From Symbiodinium kawagutii (taxonomy: Eukaryota > Sar > Dinophyceae > Suessiales > Symbiodiniaceae), in assembly GCA_009767595.1 (NCBI GenBank), contig VSDK01004699.1, forward strand, positions 80,605 through 144,604: a DNA stretch of 64,000 nt, read 5' to 3'. The notes below the pieces were generated by a model, which saw only the letters and a program-made list of their open reading frames with translations, searched no databases and had not been told where the DNA came from. The translations under genes were made by a program, and so were the position numbers. This document shows positions 25,001-34,857 of this stretch, piece after piece (the first letter of the stretch is position 1; the number at the start of each line of letters is the position of its first letter).

Positions 25001-28000
25001 TCAGAACAATAAGTGGATATGATGGAGTGCAATGGCAATTGAGATGATTATTGAATTTTTTGAGGGGTCCACCATATTCTATCACGAGGTATGTTTATGT
25101 ATTTTTGGTCTTTGGGCGAACAGCACATTAATTACATCGCAATACGGTATTGCTTTTGATGGGCAGTTTCGGGGACACAGTGCGTAGCTTGCTGTGCTGG
25201 ATGGCTTGCAGAACGCCGGTTGGTGATTGACACTGAATCCATGCCCATGATGGCAGTAACAAACAAGTGTCAATGGCAGCCACGGGATGCAACATAAACC
25301 TGCGGCTTTTGGACAAAAATGAGCCTTTGGAAAAAGTGCAGAAATGAGATTGACCAAGCTATTTGAGTAAGAAATCGATCGGCAAATCTGCAAATATCTG
25401 CAACACCATGTTGGGAAGTAAATGCCAACCAATTGGTGTGACACAAAATGCATCCCAACATCCAAGCAGTGTGCCATGCTTGGGATGTTGGGCCACACGT
25501 TTCCACGAGTGGGTTAGCATCAGCCCAGCACCACCGGCACCGCCAGCAATGGTGGTCCCCATCCCCAGCAGCCCCGCCAAGGAACTGTAAAAGCGCTCGA
25601 GTCTCATGGGGGTCCAGGTCACCTCAGAACCACCGGGAAGTGGCCAAAATCTCTGCACCCACGGGCTTGCTGAAATATGGTGCGCCATGTCAAGCCATGT
25701 CAAGCCATAGGTGGTCAATAATAGTGAAAAATAGCCATAAGTGGTCAATCATGGTGGAAAATGGCGAAATGACGGTATGCCCTAAAAATGGTTGCACTTG
25801 TTTTTGGGGCTAATTCGGTGCTCAAAGTCTATGATTAAGACTATATGGGGTGGTCATGGCTAAATAATGATAAATACTTGGTGGTTTCTCAAGCCAGTTT
25901 GGGAAGCACGAAAGTTATGGTTGGTTTATGGCCATCAATGGTTGTGATAAAGGATGAGAACTGGGGGTACCCCTATGGCTTGAGAAGCAACCATCTCATC
26001 CAGGGATATTGTTGTGATATCCGATTGAGATTGCCTGATTCACCAGGGATGTCGGATTTCGGAATTGGAATCGCTTGTTGAGATTCCCATGGCTGGACTG
26101 CGCTGGACTTCTGGTTGTGGCTCACAGCCAGGTAAACACTAGATAAACGAGCAGCCTTCCATCCAAGTGACAGCACTTGACTGGGAAGCATTGAGACCTC
26201 CCACCGTCAGCAACCCTCCCTGAGGAGAGAGACACATCGAGAAGATCGCTGCATTCACATGTGCCTGGTCCTCAGGAAGAGCAGCTGTCGACTTTAGAGC
26301 CCCTCACTCCAGAAGAAGTGCAGTGTTCAAGTTTTGACTACTATGTTTAAGGATCTTCACAAGAGAAATCGTACTTGTGACGGTGCTCCAGAGGTTGAAA
26401 CAAGAATTTGCAACCTGTCCTTGATAGGTCGGCGATTTTATACAGCTGTCTCTCCTTTTTAAATATGCTATCCAATGCTGATGATCCATCAGTCTCCAGC
26501 GATTGGGTCGTTATTTGTGGTTACAACGTGTCGGGGGTTCTCAAATCATAGGAACCCCCTGTTATCATCCCTTATGGGGGTCATTTATCGTAACAAACCC
26601 ACCTCTCATCCAAGTCATTAGTCAGTCATAGCAATCAACCAAGCGAACCAACCCAACCACCCTAACCACCCCAACCAACCCCAACCAACCATAGCTTTGG
26701 GGGGGTCACCCCACCAATCACCGCGCTGAACTGCCACCTCCCCTGGGGCCACCCCACCCACCGCGATCCCCTGGGCGTCATCAAAACCTGGCCTTGAAAA
26801 TCTCTTGCAACACGGTGCTGGAGGCGCCGGAGGGTGCAAGGCCCATGATGCCATTGGCCTGTCATCGATGGCAACCAGTGGTGGAACTAGTCATGGCAAC
26901 CGTTAACCATTGAAAGGTGGTCCATCATTGATGGAAAATCGGATGGAACTAGTGATGGAAAGTGATCTGAACACTAACCATTGTGATCTGATGGAGCTAG
27001 TGATGGGCAATCTAACTATTGTAAACCATTATTAACCGTTGGACTAGTGATGGAAAATCGGATGGCACTAGTGATGACAACCAGTGTGGATGATCTGATG
27101 GAACTAATGATTGCACAGCTGATGGAACTCACGATGGAACTAGTGATGGAACCCGTGATGGAACTAATGATGGCTAGCTGTCAGTAAATAGATGATCTTA
27201 TAATATAAAGCAATACTGGTTAGTGATCTTAGTGGCTTATGATGGCTTTTGATGGTCAACCAATAGCTACTAGTGGGCTAATGACCAACAATAGCCAGCA
27301 GTGGGGAATCCAGCCGTTGATGTGTGATGGTTAATTTCCAGCTATGACATAGTTGATATGTATTCTTAAACTTGTGCACCATTCAGATGCAAGCTGGTCT
27401 GAGCCAACAGTATCACGGTCTGAAGGTCACCCGGATTAAGTTTGCATCTCAAAAAAAATCACACCTTGGCCAATTTGTGAACGAATGAGGCTGCAGAAGC
27501 CAATGTGCAAAATTCCCGGTGCCAAAGAGTTTACATGAGCTTCACAGCACCATGTCAACCATCACTCACCATTGTTCACCATTGGTAGCGATCATGAACG
27601 GTGGCTGCTGATGATCTTTACCCCTCGTGCCCCAGTGTTCGGGGCTATTGGCACATGGTGCGCTGCCCTCACCTTTTGCGTGACGAAGAGTCTTGTCTCC
27701 TTGGTGTGGCAGCCCAGATGGACCTGTTGCTGCCATCCAGAAAGGGCGTTCCATGGTGGACAGTGGTTGGAAATGGTTGGAAAATGATGGTTAATATGGT
27801 TAATAGGTTGGTTACTGATGGATAACTGTGATTAATGATTGTTAACCAATGGTTACTAGCGGTTACCGTGATCGTTGCCAAGTCATTGTGCACTAAGTTC
27901 CATGGTGGAAAGTGGCTGATGATGGNNNNNNNNNNNNNNNNNNNGGTTGACCAGGGCTTTTAGTAAAGAGTGGTCTGGGCGAGAATGATGGCCTGCTTTG

Positions 28001-31000
28001 CCTGCAGGGGTGTGGTGGTCACCCTTTGGTAAACTAACATGGCAAACCCACCATTTTTGATAGGAAACTCTGGGAAAACAGCTAGAAATGGTGAGTTCTC
28101 CATTGCCAGATTAACTTTGTTGAATGTTCCCACCACTTGCATTGAGGCTCGCAAAAAAAAGCACACGTACCAAAACACGTTTTGCAAGCGCATGAAAAAA
28201 AAGCACGCAAATCATGATGTACCTGCATGTGCCTTTGCAAGCCTTCAAGTATGCACATCAAAAAATCCTCAGTGCCATCAAAGCATACTTTTATCAGGGA
28301 GCCTCCAGTCAAGTAAATGCAAAAAAGGGTGTGAAAAGTTCCCACCACTCATTGACTCATTGCAGCTGCTTATGCTGCCAGAAGCTTCACATGCCAAGTA
28401 GTGAAACAAGCAATGAAAAAAGAAAGAGCACAGTGACATACACAAGATACAAGATTACTTCTTTACTTCTGGCTTGCCGACATTGCTTCTTTACTTCTTA
28501 CCCCCCAATCAAAACATAAAATATCAGATCTTGTCAGCACTTCCAACTGAAGCCATGTCGACATCAGGCACCTGTGGGGCGTCCCGCCTTCACCATGGGA
28601 TTCTCTTGGAACTCATCGCCCAAGGAGACCAGGTCCGTAAACTGGAAACCTCGGAACCGTGGATCGACAAGCCATCTGTAACTGTGGATCCTTGACTGTT
28701 GTTGCAATTGATCAGAACGTACACTCATCTACTTGGCTGGGGCCCTGGTTTGAAATGCCTACAAGGAAAATGGTCTACAATGATCTACAATGCCTATGAG
28801 TAAGTACCTAGACCCTTGGCATCTAGGTATGGAGGCCCACTGATTCTAGACCCTTAGTAGCCTTAGCCCTGAGGGTAAATTAAAACCATCCAATGGCCCT
28901 TCCTTTGGGTACTCTAGGCAACCCTTCGTGGCACCTCCTCAATTTTGGCTCAACCCTGAGCTGCCGAAAAAAACAATGATAGGAAAAAGGTGACGTCAAT
29001 TGCCCGACCCTCTATTCTGCCTTGTCTTGGTACCTTTGTGACATCCCCCTCTGTGAGTAGCTAAGGGCAAAGGTGCACAAAATCTAGAAAGCATAGTCAC
29101 ACACCATCCCATGTTGGACTCTTGAGTTCTGGTGTAGCACGCACCAGAACTAGAAGAACCAAATCGATATCTGGCCTACTATCATGTGATCTTCTGCTAA
29201 GATTCAAAAAAATGAGATTTTGGGATGATCTGATCCACCCATTTCCCGCGTGTGCGTGTGGCTACCCTTGCTTCTGGGATGCGTGCAGGATCAGGGTAGC
29301 CAGAAACCACCATGTGGGCTTTGGCATCCCCGGAGCTGGTTAAATACCTATGGGGTGTTGGTGACAATAAATATCAATGAGATATACTGGTTGGTGGTTG
29401 AACCACCCCCATGAAACATATTAGTCAATCAACCATTTGTTGATGATTGCTAGGGAAAATAAAACATGTTTTAAACCACCAACCAGTATACCTATGGCGA
29501 CACGCATCCAGGCAGTCTGTACTTCCATGACCTCTGAGAAACCAACATCTTCACATTCTGGACATGCTGCTTGCATTTTTCAATCTAGGGATCTAGTCAC
29601 TCCTTTGAATCTATTGTGTTTCAAACACCCTTTATTTTCTATCATGTTCACAGCTGGATTCTGGATGCACATTTTCCACGATTTTCCCAGTCACCCTCAA
29701 TGGAGCTTCCTTCAGTGTACGATTGGCGATATGCGCAGCGATTCTGCCTGCAGCGTGCCACTTTCGCCCTGTTGACATAGGTACTTGCAACCATGTCAAT
29801 GTGCAAGAATGGGAAAACATGAAAGGACCGTAGGTTTTTGTGGAGCGTGTGCAGACTTGCAGCGATGATGTTGCAGGATGACCGGATTACAATATCGGTT
29901 TGCAAAGATTTGGAACTTGACAACTCAAAAAGCATGAACTGGGCCAGCAGTACCCCAACACACCAGCAGGAGTGATACCGCCCCTTCGGTATCAAACAAT
30001 GTATTGCTCACTGACACTTCCAAGCGTCATCCACATACCATATTGTTGTTGCTGTTGTTAACCACTAGTAATCGCTATCAACCATCATCGCCCCTCATCA
30101 GCCATTAACCAGCAACTGGTTGTCGTTGAAACCCGCTTCAAGTCTTTCTTGGCCCAGCTTCCCGATTCGCATGGCCAGCTCTTGGGCTGGTTCAGCCTGC
30201 GCACCTCGACTATGATAAGTAACTGGTATCAACCATCAGCAGCCATCAGCAGCCATCAGCAGCCATCATCATCACGATCCCTGACTATTTGCTATGCCCG
30301 CCATTATTCTTGAAGTTGGCTACTTGGTTTGTTAATGTTTGTTATTTCTGCTCAGTTGGGTCAATGCACTGGAAATAAACCAAGAAGTAGCTGTGGTTGT
30401 TCATAGCCACCACCGACATCACCAGCATCAGACGCCTGCAGGACTTGCAGCTTTTGGAGCACGGCAGCCATTGGGCGCTGGTGGATAAGGAGAAATCCTT
30501 GGATCGGCTGATCAAATGGCAAATTGCTGTTTTTTCATCACCATCTCAAAGGTTCAGCTGGGCTGCGGGCGAGCTGGTGGCCCAACTGACAGTGATAGTG
30601 AATTGATGGGTCATTGATGGTGAATTGATGGTTACAGTTTGCAGCAACTCGAAGGAGCGGCTTCTTACCGCGAGGGTCAGAAGCCAAAGGTGACTTGCTC
30701 ATGTGGGATCATTGCTGGTTGCAGTTTCTTTTGGGGGAGGGGTGCCGGGCGCATCTGGGCACCAGCGTTTACAAAAACACCCGAAATGGATCTCTGGAAC
30801 GGCATGCAGCTCCCTGACATGCACAAATGATTCTGCCATGTCACTTCTCAAACGTTCAGAACATCCTCGCCCAACCAAGAAACAGCGGTGGCGGAAAAAC
30901 CAACCAAGCAATGAACGCGCACCAAGCATGACGACCGCCAAGTTTGCCCTCCAACTCAGTCCAGGGAACAAAGTTGGCGTCTAGATGCTGGCCGCAGCTT

Positions 31001-31344
31001 TGGCAGCCTTTACACGTGAAGGCACAAATGGTGCTTCCTGCAGGCTGAAGGATTGGAAGGGTGCAGCAAGGCCAGGGCAGTAAAACAATGGAAAGAGCAG
31101 CTGCTGCAAATGATCCTCCTGCTACTTCTAATTATGCCTTCTCCTTCTCCTACTTCTCCTACTTCTGCTGCGTCTCCTGCTTCTAGTCTTCCTACTCCTG
31201 CTGCTCTTGCTGCTCTTGCTGCTGCCCTTGCTGCTGCTCTTGCTGCAGCAAGTAAAACATAGTTCAACTTTCTTCTTGCTCCAAGTCTGTCCTGTGTCCG
31301 CGATCACCGAGACGCGCTGAGGCAGGGGAGTGCCCACCTCCAAT
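19052..31344 (-). CDS. A1-family aspartic protease gene, at least 16 mini-exons
   Basis: Endopeptidase of the pepsin fold (MEROPS A1; nepenthesin/plasmepsin V-like), probably secretory or membrane-associated, though the N-terminal signal was not found. Exons in sense order: 31292-31344, 30970-31037, 30436-30497, 30133-30196, 28588-28641, 27673-27723, 26793-26858, 26190-26264, 25587-25622, 24809-24915, 24017-24059, 21862-21973, 20759-20844, 20357-20397 (tentative), 20030-20075, 19134-19184, 19052-19088 (tentative). Both catalytic Asp residues are present (DTGS and DSGTT). There is a Cys cluster CxxxCxxCxxCGxH after the first, then GCHTKETxLFxTQxxxGIMGL, FSMCL, TFTYLP, an HCx4Cx7CW pattern and VLGATWM. 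Phases agree at most junctions, about 380-400 residues in all. An S1-domain retrocopy sits in one intron. First exon, signal peptide and exact 3' end are unresolved. Confidence 0.88.
19134..19184 (-). CDS. Protease: VLGATWM exon
   Basis: Acceptor GCCCTTGAG then 17 codons, VLGATWMINQLVVFDLQ, the highly characteristic penultimate A1 segment (VLGxxFMxxxxVVFD). The phase-0 start matches the ...NGMVSET exon. Confidence 0.9.
20030..20075 (-). CDS. Protease: LHCLGFQSNG exon
   Basis: Encodes LHCLGFQSNGMVSET, equivalent to the WC(L)xFxxNG...ETVLG region, with a GTGCCC donor that joins in phase 0 to VLGATWM. An alternative acceptor nine bases or so upstream gives SGS before LHC. Confidence 0.8.
20357..20397 (-). 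CDS. Protease: tentative EYIFF exon
   Basis: After CATAG the frame reads EYIFFPAPSLQSS, similar to the P..YLY segment expected between the FTDG and HCLGF exons. The 3' splice junction is unclear. Confidence 0.4.
20646..20757. mobile_element. TIR element, family 4, degraded copy
   Basis: CTCTGAGAAACATACTTGGA at left and TTCCAGGTGAGTTTCCCAGA at right are imperfect inverted complements. It abuts the donor of the exon at 20759-20844, so this element forms the very 5' end of the following intron. Confidence 0.45.
20759..20844 (-). CDS. Protease: HFPKILFGFTDG exon
   Basis: Encodes DSLDHFPKILFGFTDGVSVH and LGMGNGSP, the L..FP.I.F.F.DG strand of A1 C-lobes. The leading GA completes a Gly codon left by the exon at 21862-21973, and the donor is GTAGCT. 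Confidence 0.82.
21627..21747. mobile_element. TIR element, family 3, reverse copy
   Basis: GGCAGTGGGTCGAAACCCCG at left and ACTGCTTGACCCATAGCCAT at right form the inverted ends, in the orientation opposite to the copy at 16612. Confidence 0.6.
21862..21973 (-). CDS. Protease: Cys-rich HC...CW exon
   Basis: Acceptor CCGCTGCCCAG then VTQHCRDGGCGQATGSTCWQ, matching the HCx4-8CGx6-8CW signature of nepenthesin-like and alveolate A1 proteases. A GC donor (GCAACG) leaves phase 1, exactly what the next exon needs. A second frame is also open but lacks the Cys pattern. Confidence 0.8.
22131..22794 (-). pseudogene. S1-domain RNA-binding protein, processed copy
   Basis: From an ATG at 22794 the frame gives a hydrophobic stretch (VLPWIFATVGLATTFVG), possibly an organelle-targeting leader. 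A first S1 domain follows (YYNAKVVNITKYGAHLDLGV, RGFIHIAQV). Near 22475-22482 the frame shifts by one base (LEDVND then LKLGDEIQV), and a second S1-like domain follows (GATLVDVGGMIPACLPRKSL). It stops at 22131, but another frame resumes with EMQLSKKAREKRKTFMN to about 22040. It is otherwise intron-free, unlike its surroundings, has a spliced-leader relic upstream and lies inside a protease intron. Plausibly a retroposed mRNA of a plastid or cytosolic S1 protein, decayed, unless the shifts are assembly errors. Confidence 0.78.
22851..22860 (-). other. Relict dinoflagellate spliced leader
   Basis: On the minus strand TTGGCTCAAG matches the last ten bases of the conserved leader (ending ...CATTTTGGCTCAAG). 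It lies 56 bp before the ATG of the S1-domain copy, where a 5' UTR would end. Only the 3' half survives, as is usual for relict leaders in retroposed dinoflagellate genes. Confidence 0.7.
22865..24010. other. Protease intron remainder
   Basis: 22960-23060 holds a tandem GTTCATGATG run (five near-identical 11-bp units). The rest shows no exon or element that I recognise. Confidence 0.45.
24017..24059 (-). CDS. Protease: TFTYLP exon
   Basis: Acceptor GAGCTCTCAG then a G that completes the second Thr of DSGTT, followed by TFTYLPDGLFRQLR, the strand next to the second catalytic Asp. For the next exon's Cys frame the donor must be GATTTG (a GA donor) after CGT. Confidence 0.9.
24702..24727 (+). 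repeat. Dispersed element fragment (family 5 word)
   Basis: ATACCCCTGGCTCCTGGCCT, shared with positions near 10224 and 51361, here inside a protease intron. Confidence 0.5.
24809..24915 (-). CDS. Protease: second catalytic Asp exon
   Basis: Encodes RAKIRGVTLKSISLDSRAAS then GALLQGFGHTFVDSGT. The Asp codon of VDSGT is at 24819-24817. The GTCCCT donor splits the final Thr codon (AC|G), which the next exon completes to give DSGTTFTYLP. Confidence 0.93.
25587..25622 (-). CDS. Protease: VTWTPM exon
   Basis: Encodes VTWTPMRLERFY, the xWTPxxxxxFY segment that precedes xVxLxGV in A1 proteases. An alternative acceptor at 25652 would add RFWPLPGGSE. The donor after TAC is not a standard dinucleotide, so the junction to 24915 is unresolved. 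Confidence 0.75.
25877..25996. mobile_element. TIR element, family 1, degraded copy
   Basis: GGTGGTTTCTCAAGCC at left and GGGGTACCCCTATGGCTTGA, GAAGCAACC at right are inverted complements, within a protease intron. Confidence 0.5.
26190..26264 (-). CDS. Protease: FSMCL...TVGG exon
   Basis: Encodes AHVNAAIFSMCLSPQGGLLT then VGGLN, the FSxCLxxxGGxLxVGG hallmark of the inter-lobe region. A second acceptor at 26270 would add Asp-Gln. The phase-0 end implies a GC donor (GCTTCC). Confidence 0.9.
26626..26700. repeat. AACCAACC-rich low-complexity arm
   Basis: A run of CCAACC and CACCCTAACC words lies directly left of the GIMGLAP exon region, an example of the complementary tract at the start (sense) of an intron. 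Confidence 0.6.
26793..26858 (-). CDS. Protease: GIMGLAPS exon
   Basis: Encodes ANGIMGLAPSGASSTVLQEI then FK, matching the DGIxGLG motif, with Asn in place of the usual Asp before GIMGL. Phase 0 on both sides if the GC donor AAG|GCC is used. Confidence 0.9.
27673..27723 (-). CDS. Protease: GCHTKET exon
   Basis: Encodes VHLGCHTKETRLFVTQK with a classic AAG|GTGAGG donor. The GCxxxET.LFxTQxADGIMG stretch is typical of this A1 subgroup, and it joins in phase to ANGIMGL. Confidence 0.92.
27926..27944. other. Assembly gap (19 N)
   Basis: Unresolved bases inside a protease intron. Confidence 1.
28026..28135. mobile_element. TIR element, family 4, degraded copy
   Basis: TTTGGTAAACTAACATGGCA at left resembles the 51846 copy; the right end (ATTGCCAGATTAACTTTG) is its imperfect inverted complement. 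Confidence 0.4.
28588..28641 (-). CDS. Protease: FTDLVSLGDE exon
   Basis: Encodes FTDLVSLGDEFQENPMVK, the xEDxVxLG flap-side strand. It stays open to 28573; ending at AAG with a GC donor (GCGGGA) keeps the next exon in frame. Confidence 0.82.
28942..28953 (+). other. Possible spliced-leader-like 12-mer
   Basis: ATTTTGGCTCAA equals leader bases just before the final G, but the final G is a C here and no gene copy follows. Confidence 0.2.
29385..29488. mobile_element. TIR element, family 2 copy
   Basis: TATACTGGTTGGTGGTT at left is the exact inverted complement of AACCACCAACCAGTATA at right, with family core words ATATTAGTCAA and GGGAAAATAAAACATG. Confidence 0.75.
30133..30196 (-). CDS. Protease: ESGSWAKKD exon
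   Basis: Its first G completes Arg from the preceding exon; then LNQPKSWPCESGSWAKKDLK R. ESGSW corresponds to the YxEGSSW segment before the flap. Phase 0 end joins FTDLVSLG. Another frame (AEPAQELAMRIGKLGQERLE) is also open. Confidence 0.65.
30436..30497 (-). CDS. Protease: second Cys exon
   Basis: Encodes DFSLSTSAQWLPCSKSCKSC, matching the FDPxxSxTxxxLxC...C region. A GC donor (AG|GCGTC) is implied. The plus-strand frame over the same bases is the antisense shadow. Confidence 0.82.
30970..31037 (-). CDS. Protease: Cys-cluster exon
   Basis: Encodes STICAFTCKGCQSCGQHLDA then NF. The leading GA completes the Gly codon so that the protein reads DTGSTICAF. The CxxxCxxCxxCGxH(L)D pattern is the expected disulfide-rich insert of this subgroup. 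Confidence 0.92.
31128..31256. repeat. CTT/CTG/CTC triplet-rich tract
   Basis: An imperfect run of CTTCTC, CTACTT and CTTGCTGCTG triplets within the intron next to the first catalytic exon; it is open in several frames. Confidence 0.85.
31292..31344 (-). CDS. Protease: first catalytic Asp exon
   Basis: Encodes LEVGTPLPQRVSVIADTG, the VGTPxQxxxVxxDTGS motif. The catalytic Asp codon is at 31298-31296. The intron begins GACAGA, so either it is a GA-AG intron or cutting occurs within a shared CAGGA repeat. The open frame extends 5' to an ATG at 31391, but an upstream signal-peptide exon is expected. Confidence 0.93.
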
Positions 31345-31399
31345 CTTTCCAAGGCCCCACGGCAGCATGGACTAGTTACGGGTGCTTCCATGTGCTTCC

Positions 31400-33320
31400 T
31401 GCAAATATTTGATGATATTTGATGATGTTCGATGGCGTCCTCGCCATTGAGAGGTTAAACGTTCGCAACGACTCTTTCTTTTGGAAAACGACGTTCGGGT
31501 TGCTAGCATTCAGGAAACACGCCATGTGAAAACTGACTGAGACGTGAGTCCACTCTCTCCCCCTCTCTCTCTTGTGCGCCATGTGCGCCACCTTGGCATA
31601 ATCCTTGCTTAAACGCCGAAATGTATTGACATACATATCGATGCACACACCTATGCAATGTACTGTGGTACGTGTACAGGCATACGCGAACATCTTGTGC
31701 ACACATTCTCTCCATATATTATTTAAACATTTGATATGATACATGTGTGCAAATGTGAATATAGAGTAAATTTAAAATATTCATTTAGACCGACCGGTAT
31801 TAACCTGCACATTTACATGTACATAGTCATGTATGAAAATACCTGCGAATTCATTGGGCACAAATTTTTGTCCGGTCGGTTTTTTCACAGATTTCCGACC
31901 ACTTGTTCCAAATCTGTCCAGTTCACCCAAAAAATAACCAATTGAAAAAAAACAACCAATTGAAAAAACAACAACCACATCCTTGTGATTGTACATGGTG
32001 CATTTTTTCTCCAAAACCTATGGACGGGAATTTCCGACCATTTCCCACGAATTTCCACCCACTTTCTTTTGATATTTTCTACCATCGTTGGCCAAACTTG
32101 GAATTAGCCAGTCATAGCCAGTCTAAGGTTACCTCAACCAAAAAATGACCACTTCAACCAAGAAATGACCACTTCCACCAAAAGTGACCACTCCGAGGCT
32201 CATCCACAAAAAGACGCCCAAAGGGCAGAAATATTGCAAATGGATAATTATTTGTAACCATTCGAAGATCCAGGTATTGTTCAGTGCCATTCCAACTCCA
32301 ATCCAAATGCTAGGTGGCAAAATCCACAAGAGCATAGTGCTCTGACAAAAAGGGAGAAAGTGGAACTAGTGGAATCCGCAAAATCAGTTGCCAAGCCACC
32401 AACATATCAATGTAGTAGTACTGGTATGTCGCAACATCGCCATAGAGGCGGGCAGATTGTATGCCTCAGCTGCACTACCAGGGTGTGCCCACCGTTCGAA
32501 GTAATCTGGATCATTACCCATCATTGGCCAACACAAACCATCTTCACGTTCTATTGCCGGTCAAAAAAGTACTTGTGAATTCGGAAGTCCAAACTAAATA
32601 TTTCCCACTCCTAACCCTGCGAAATTTGAATAAGCAGCCTTGGAACTGCGAAATTTGAATAAGCAGCCAGAAATAGCTTGCAATTCACGCTCAAATGGGG
32701 GGTTATTCTCATGGATCTCCTATCAAGATGTGTTCAGATATACCGCTGCCTTTCACACCATGTCCTACTGCACTTCCCATCAACACCACTGCGTCACGTG
32801 GGTCGCCCTCAGGTTTGAGCTATAAGTCTCCAGCCGGTGCAGCTCCACCTGTCCACCCCCATGGCACGAGGTCATGCAGCCCGAGAGGCGACTCGTTGTG
32901 TCATAAAGCCTTCGCAAGGACGAGGACCTTGCGCCACTTCCAGCAGCCCTCAGTCAGTTGGCGGCCGCAGTTTCAAGGCAACAACGAGAGACCGCCAACG
33001 CAAGCGGACACATGCAAATGGCTGTAATTAATGTCATCAATGTGTTGATTAAGCATTATTATCATGGATATTGTTGATTACAATCCATTATTTAGTAGTA
33101 GTAGAAACATAATGGATGGTAACCATCTGGTGAATATTAATTAAGCAATTTATGGGGATAGTGACCAGCAATAGTAATAGGAAAATAATAGATATGGGGA
33201 ACCAGGGGTACGGGGTTTTGACCCACATGCATATTCTAACACACTCTCACGGGCAAACGACACCGCTCCTGCCAGAACATGCATGAATTGGGCACTATGC
33301 AGATTGCTGGGACGCCTGTA
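31400..33320. other. No certain exon; one weak candidate
   Basis: Around 32870-32990 minus, the frame EVAQGPRPCEGFMTQRV follows an acceptor CTGACTGAG and would be phase-compatible with the exon at 33330-33393, but its donor is unclear. The rest is AT-rich. Confidence 0.35.
33150..33233. mobile_element. TIR element, family 3, truncated
   Basis: Carries the family right end GTACGGGGTTTTGACCCAC, ATGCATAT and the GATAGTGACCAGCAATA core; the left end is degraded. Confidence 0.45.
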
Positions 33321-33329
33321 GAGAACGAC

Positions 33330-33393
33330 CTGGTTTGATTCTGGCAGCCAGGGGCGGAAGATCGAAGGTTCCTTTGGGCCCTCGGTTCACCAA
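33330..33393 (-). CDS. Coding exon, unassigned, possibly protease N-terminal part
   Basis: Between acceptor GTTCTGCCAG and donor GTCGTT lie 21 codons, LVNRGPKGTFDLPPLAARIK P. Position upstream of the DTG exon on the same strand makes it a candidate for the protease propeptide or N-terminus. Confidence 0.6.
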
Positions 33394-33399
33394 CTGGCA

Positions 33400-34760
33400 G
33401 AACAGCAGATCGATGGGGAACAAGATCGATAGGGAACAGCGGCCTCCAGTGTTGCCGATGCTTGGGATTCTCTGAGGCTGCAGCTATGAGAACAATTCTT
33501 CGATGTCATGTCATCTTCGCCGAAAAGAGCTGCAGCAACCGTGAGATACCGTGAGTATGCTTGACCAGTTTGACCACTATACAAATTGTTTGGTCCTTCC
33601 TGCGTATAGTCCACTTCTACACATAGCCCGAATACCCAATAATTCCCAATCACAAACACCAATTCCACAGCACCGTCATCCACACGATCCACACGATCCG
33701 CCTTGCGCCCAAGAGGCTTCTCCTCAGCATTTCCCATCCCATCGGCCCATGGCAACAGTTCAAACGGAAGTGGCTGCTTGAAACGCCAAGCCACAACACA
33801 GAAAGCGCACGTGGCTGCATGACGTTTGAAAACTGCAAATTACGGTGTTGCGGGCAGGCTGTATGGTTGATCACAAGTAATTAACCAACAAAGCAACCAA
33901 TTATAATCCATAGTTAAACGGTCAACATGAATATAATTGCCATTAGCTGATTTTCGGTGGTAGCCAACTAATAATGATCAAATGTGAATACACATTACTT
34001 TTTAACTGTCACGGCGATAGTTAATTAATACAACTTAAGATTTTTCTGATCAAGTCATGATGATGAGTAGGAACATTGTGATAACTACTCGGGATTGTTA
34101 TTTATGTAATTCTTTTCTGGGACGAAATTATGAATGAGGTTTTGGTGCCTTGTGCGTCAACAATTCAAAGACTGTGCTACTTAGCAGCGCATAACTAACT
34201 ACTTACTTGATAGTTAAGCTGTTAGTTGACTATTATCGAATAATTGATACTAATACTAATACCTAATTAATCGCTGAATCTATTTGATAGTTAATATCTC
34301 ACTAGTTGAGTCCACATTTTCTGCGACAGCCGAGGCATCCCTTGCATCCTGTGCAATCCATGTCACTGCAATGCGTTGCGGCCGAGGTGAGCAACGTAGC
34401 GAGCGATGAGTCCGCTGATCCAAGTCGTCGCGTGATATAGATAGTGAGATTTGCATGATGTGGCGGTGGGTCAAGATCAAACACCCCGAGTGAACATCCC
34501 CAACAGCAAACAGAAGGGTTCCTATGGATGTTCACCTTCCAATTGTTCTTGATACTCTGATTTGGTGATTTCAGCCCCTATGAAAGACATTAGTCAACCA
34601 GCCATGTGTTTGTAATTGCGAGGGAAATGCAAAAAAATGTCAACCAAACCACCAACCAGGTAGTTGTTTTGAAATTATGGTTGGTCACCATCCCCCATTT
34701 TTAACCATTCTCAGCAAAAAAAAAAATGTCATAAAATTCCAAGCAAACCACCATCCAATA
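33400..34760. other. Intron or intergenic, no exon seen
   Basis: A family 2 TIR remnant lies near 34561-34662 (CCTATGAAAGACATTAGTCA ... AAACCACCAACCAGG). The open frames at 33387-33874 lack splice support. Confidence 0.4.
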
Positions 34761-34857
34761 CTTGGCTTCTGACTCAAAGGCCACATCTGGAGGCGACCGC
34801 CCCCAGCCCCTCCCCGCCCTTCCCCAGCAACGGCCTCAGGAAAATGGACGGCGCAGC

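Noticed and set aside
26740-26787. In-line GIAVGGVAPGE frame after the GIMGLAP exon as the TVGG segment
   Set aside because: It is out of frame and lacks FSMCL; the exon at 26190-26264 supplies the real FSMCL...TVGG segment.
30397-30606. Plus-strand frame containing LQDLQLLEHGSHWALVDKEK
   Set aside because: Looks coding, but it is exactly antisense to the protease Cys exon at 30436-30497, whose frame, motif and phases fit the gene.
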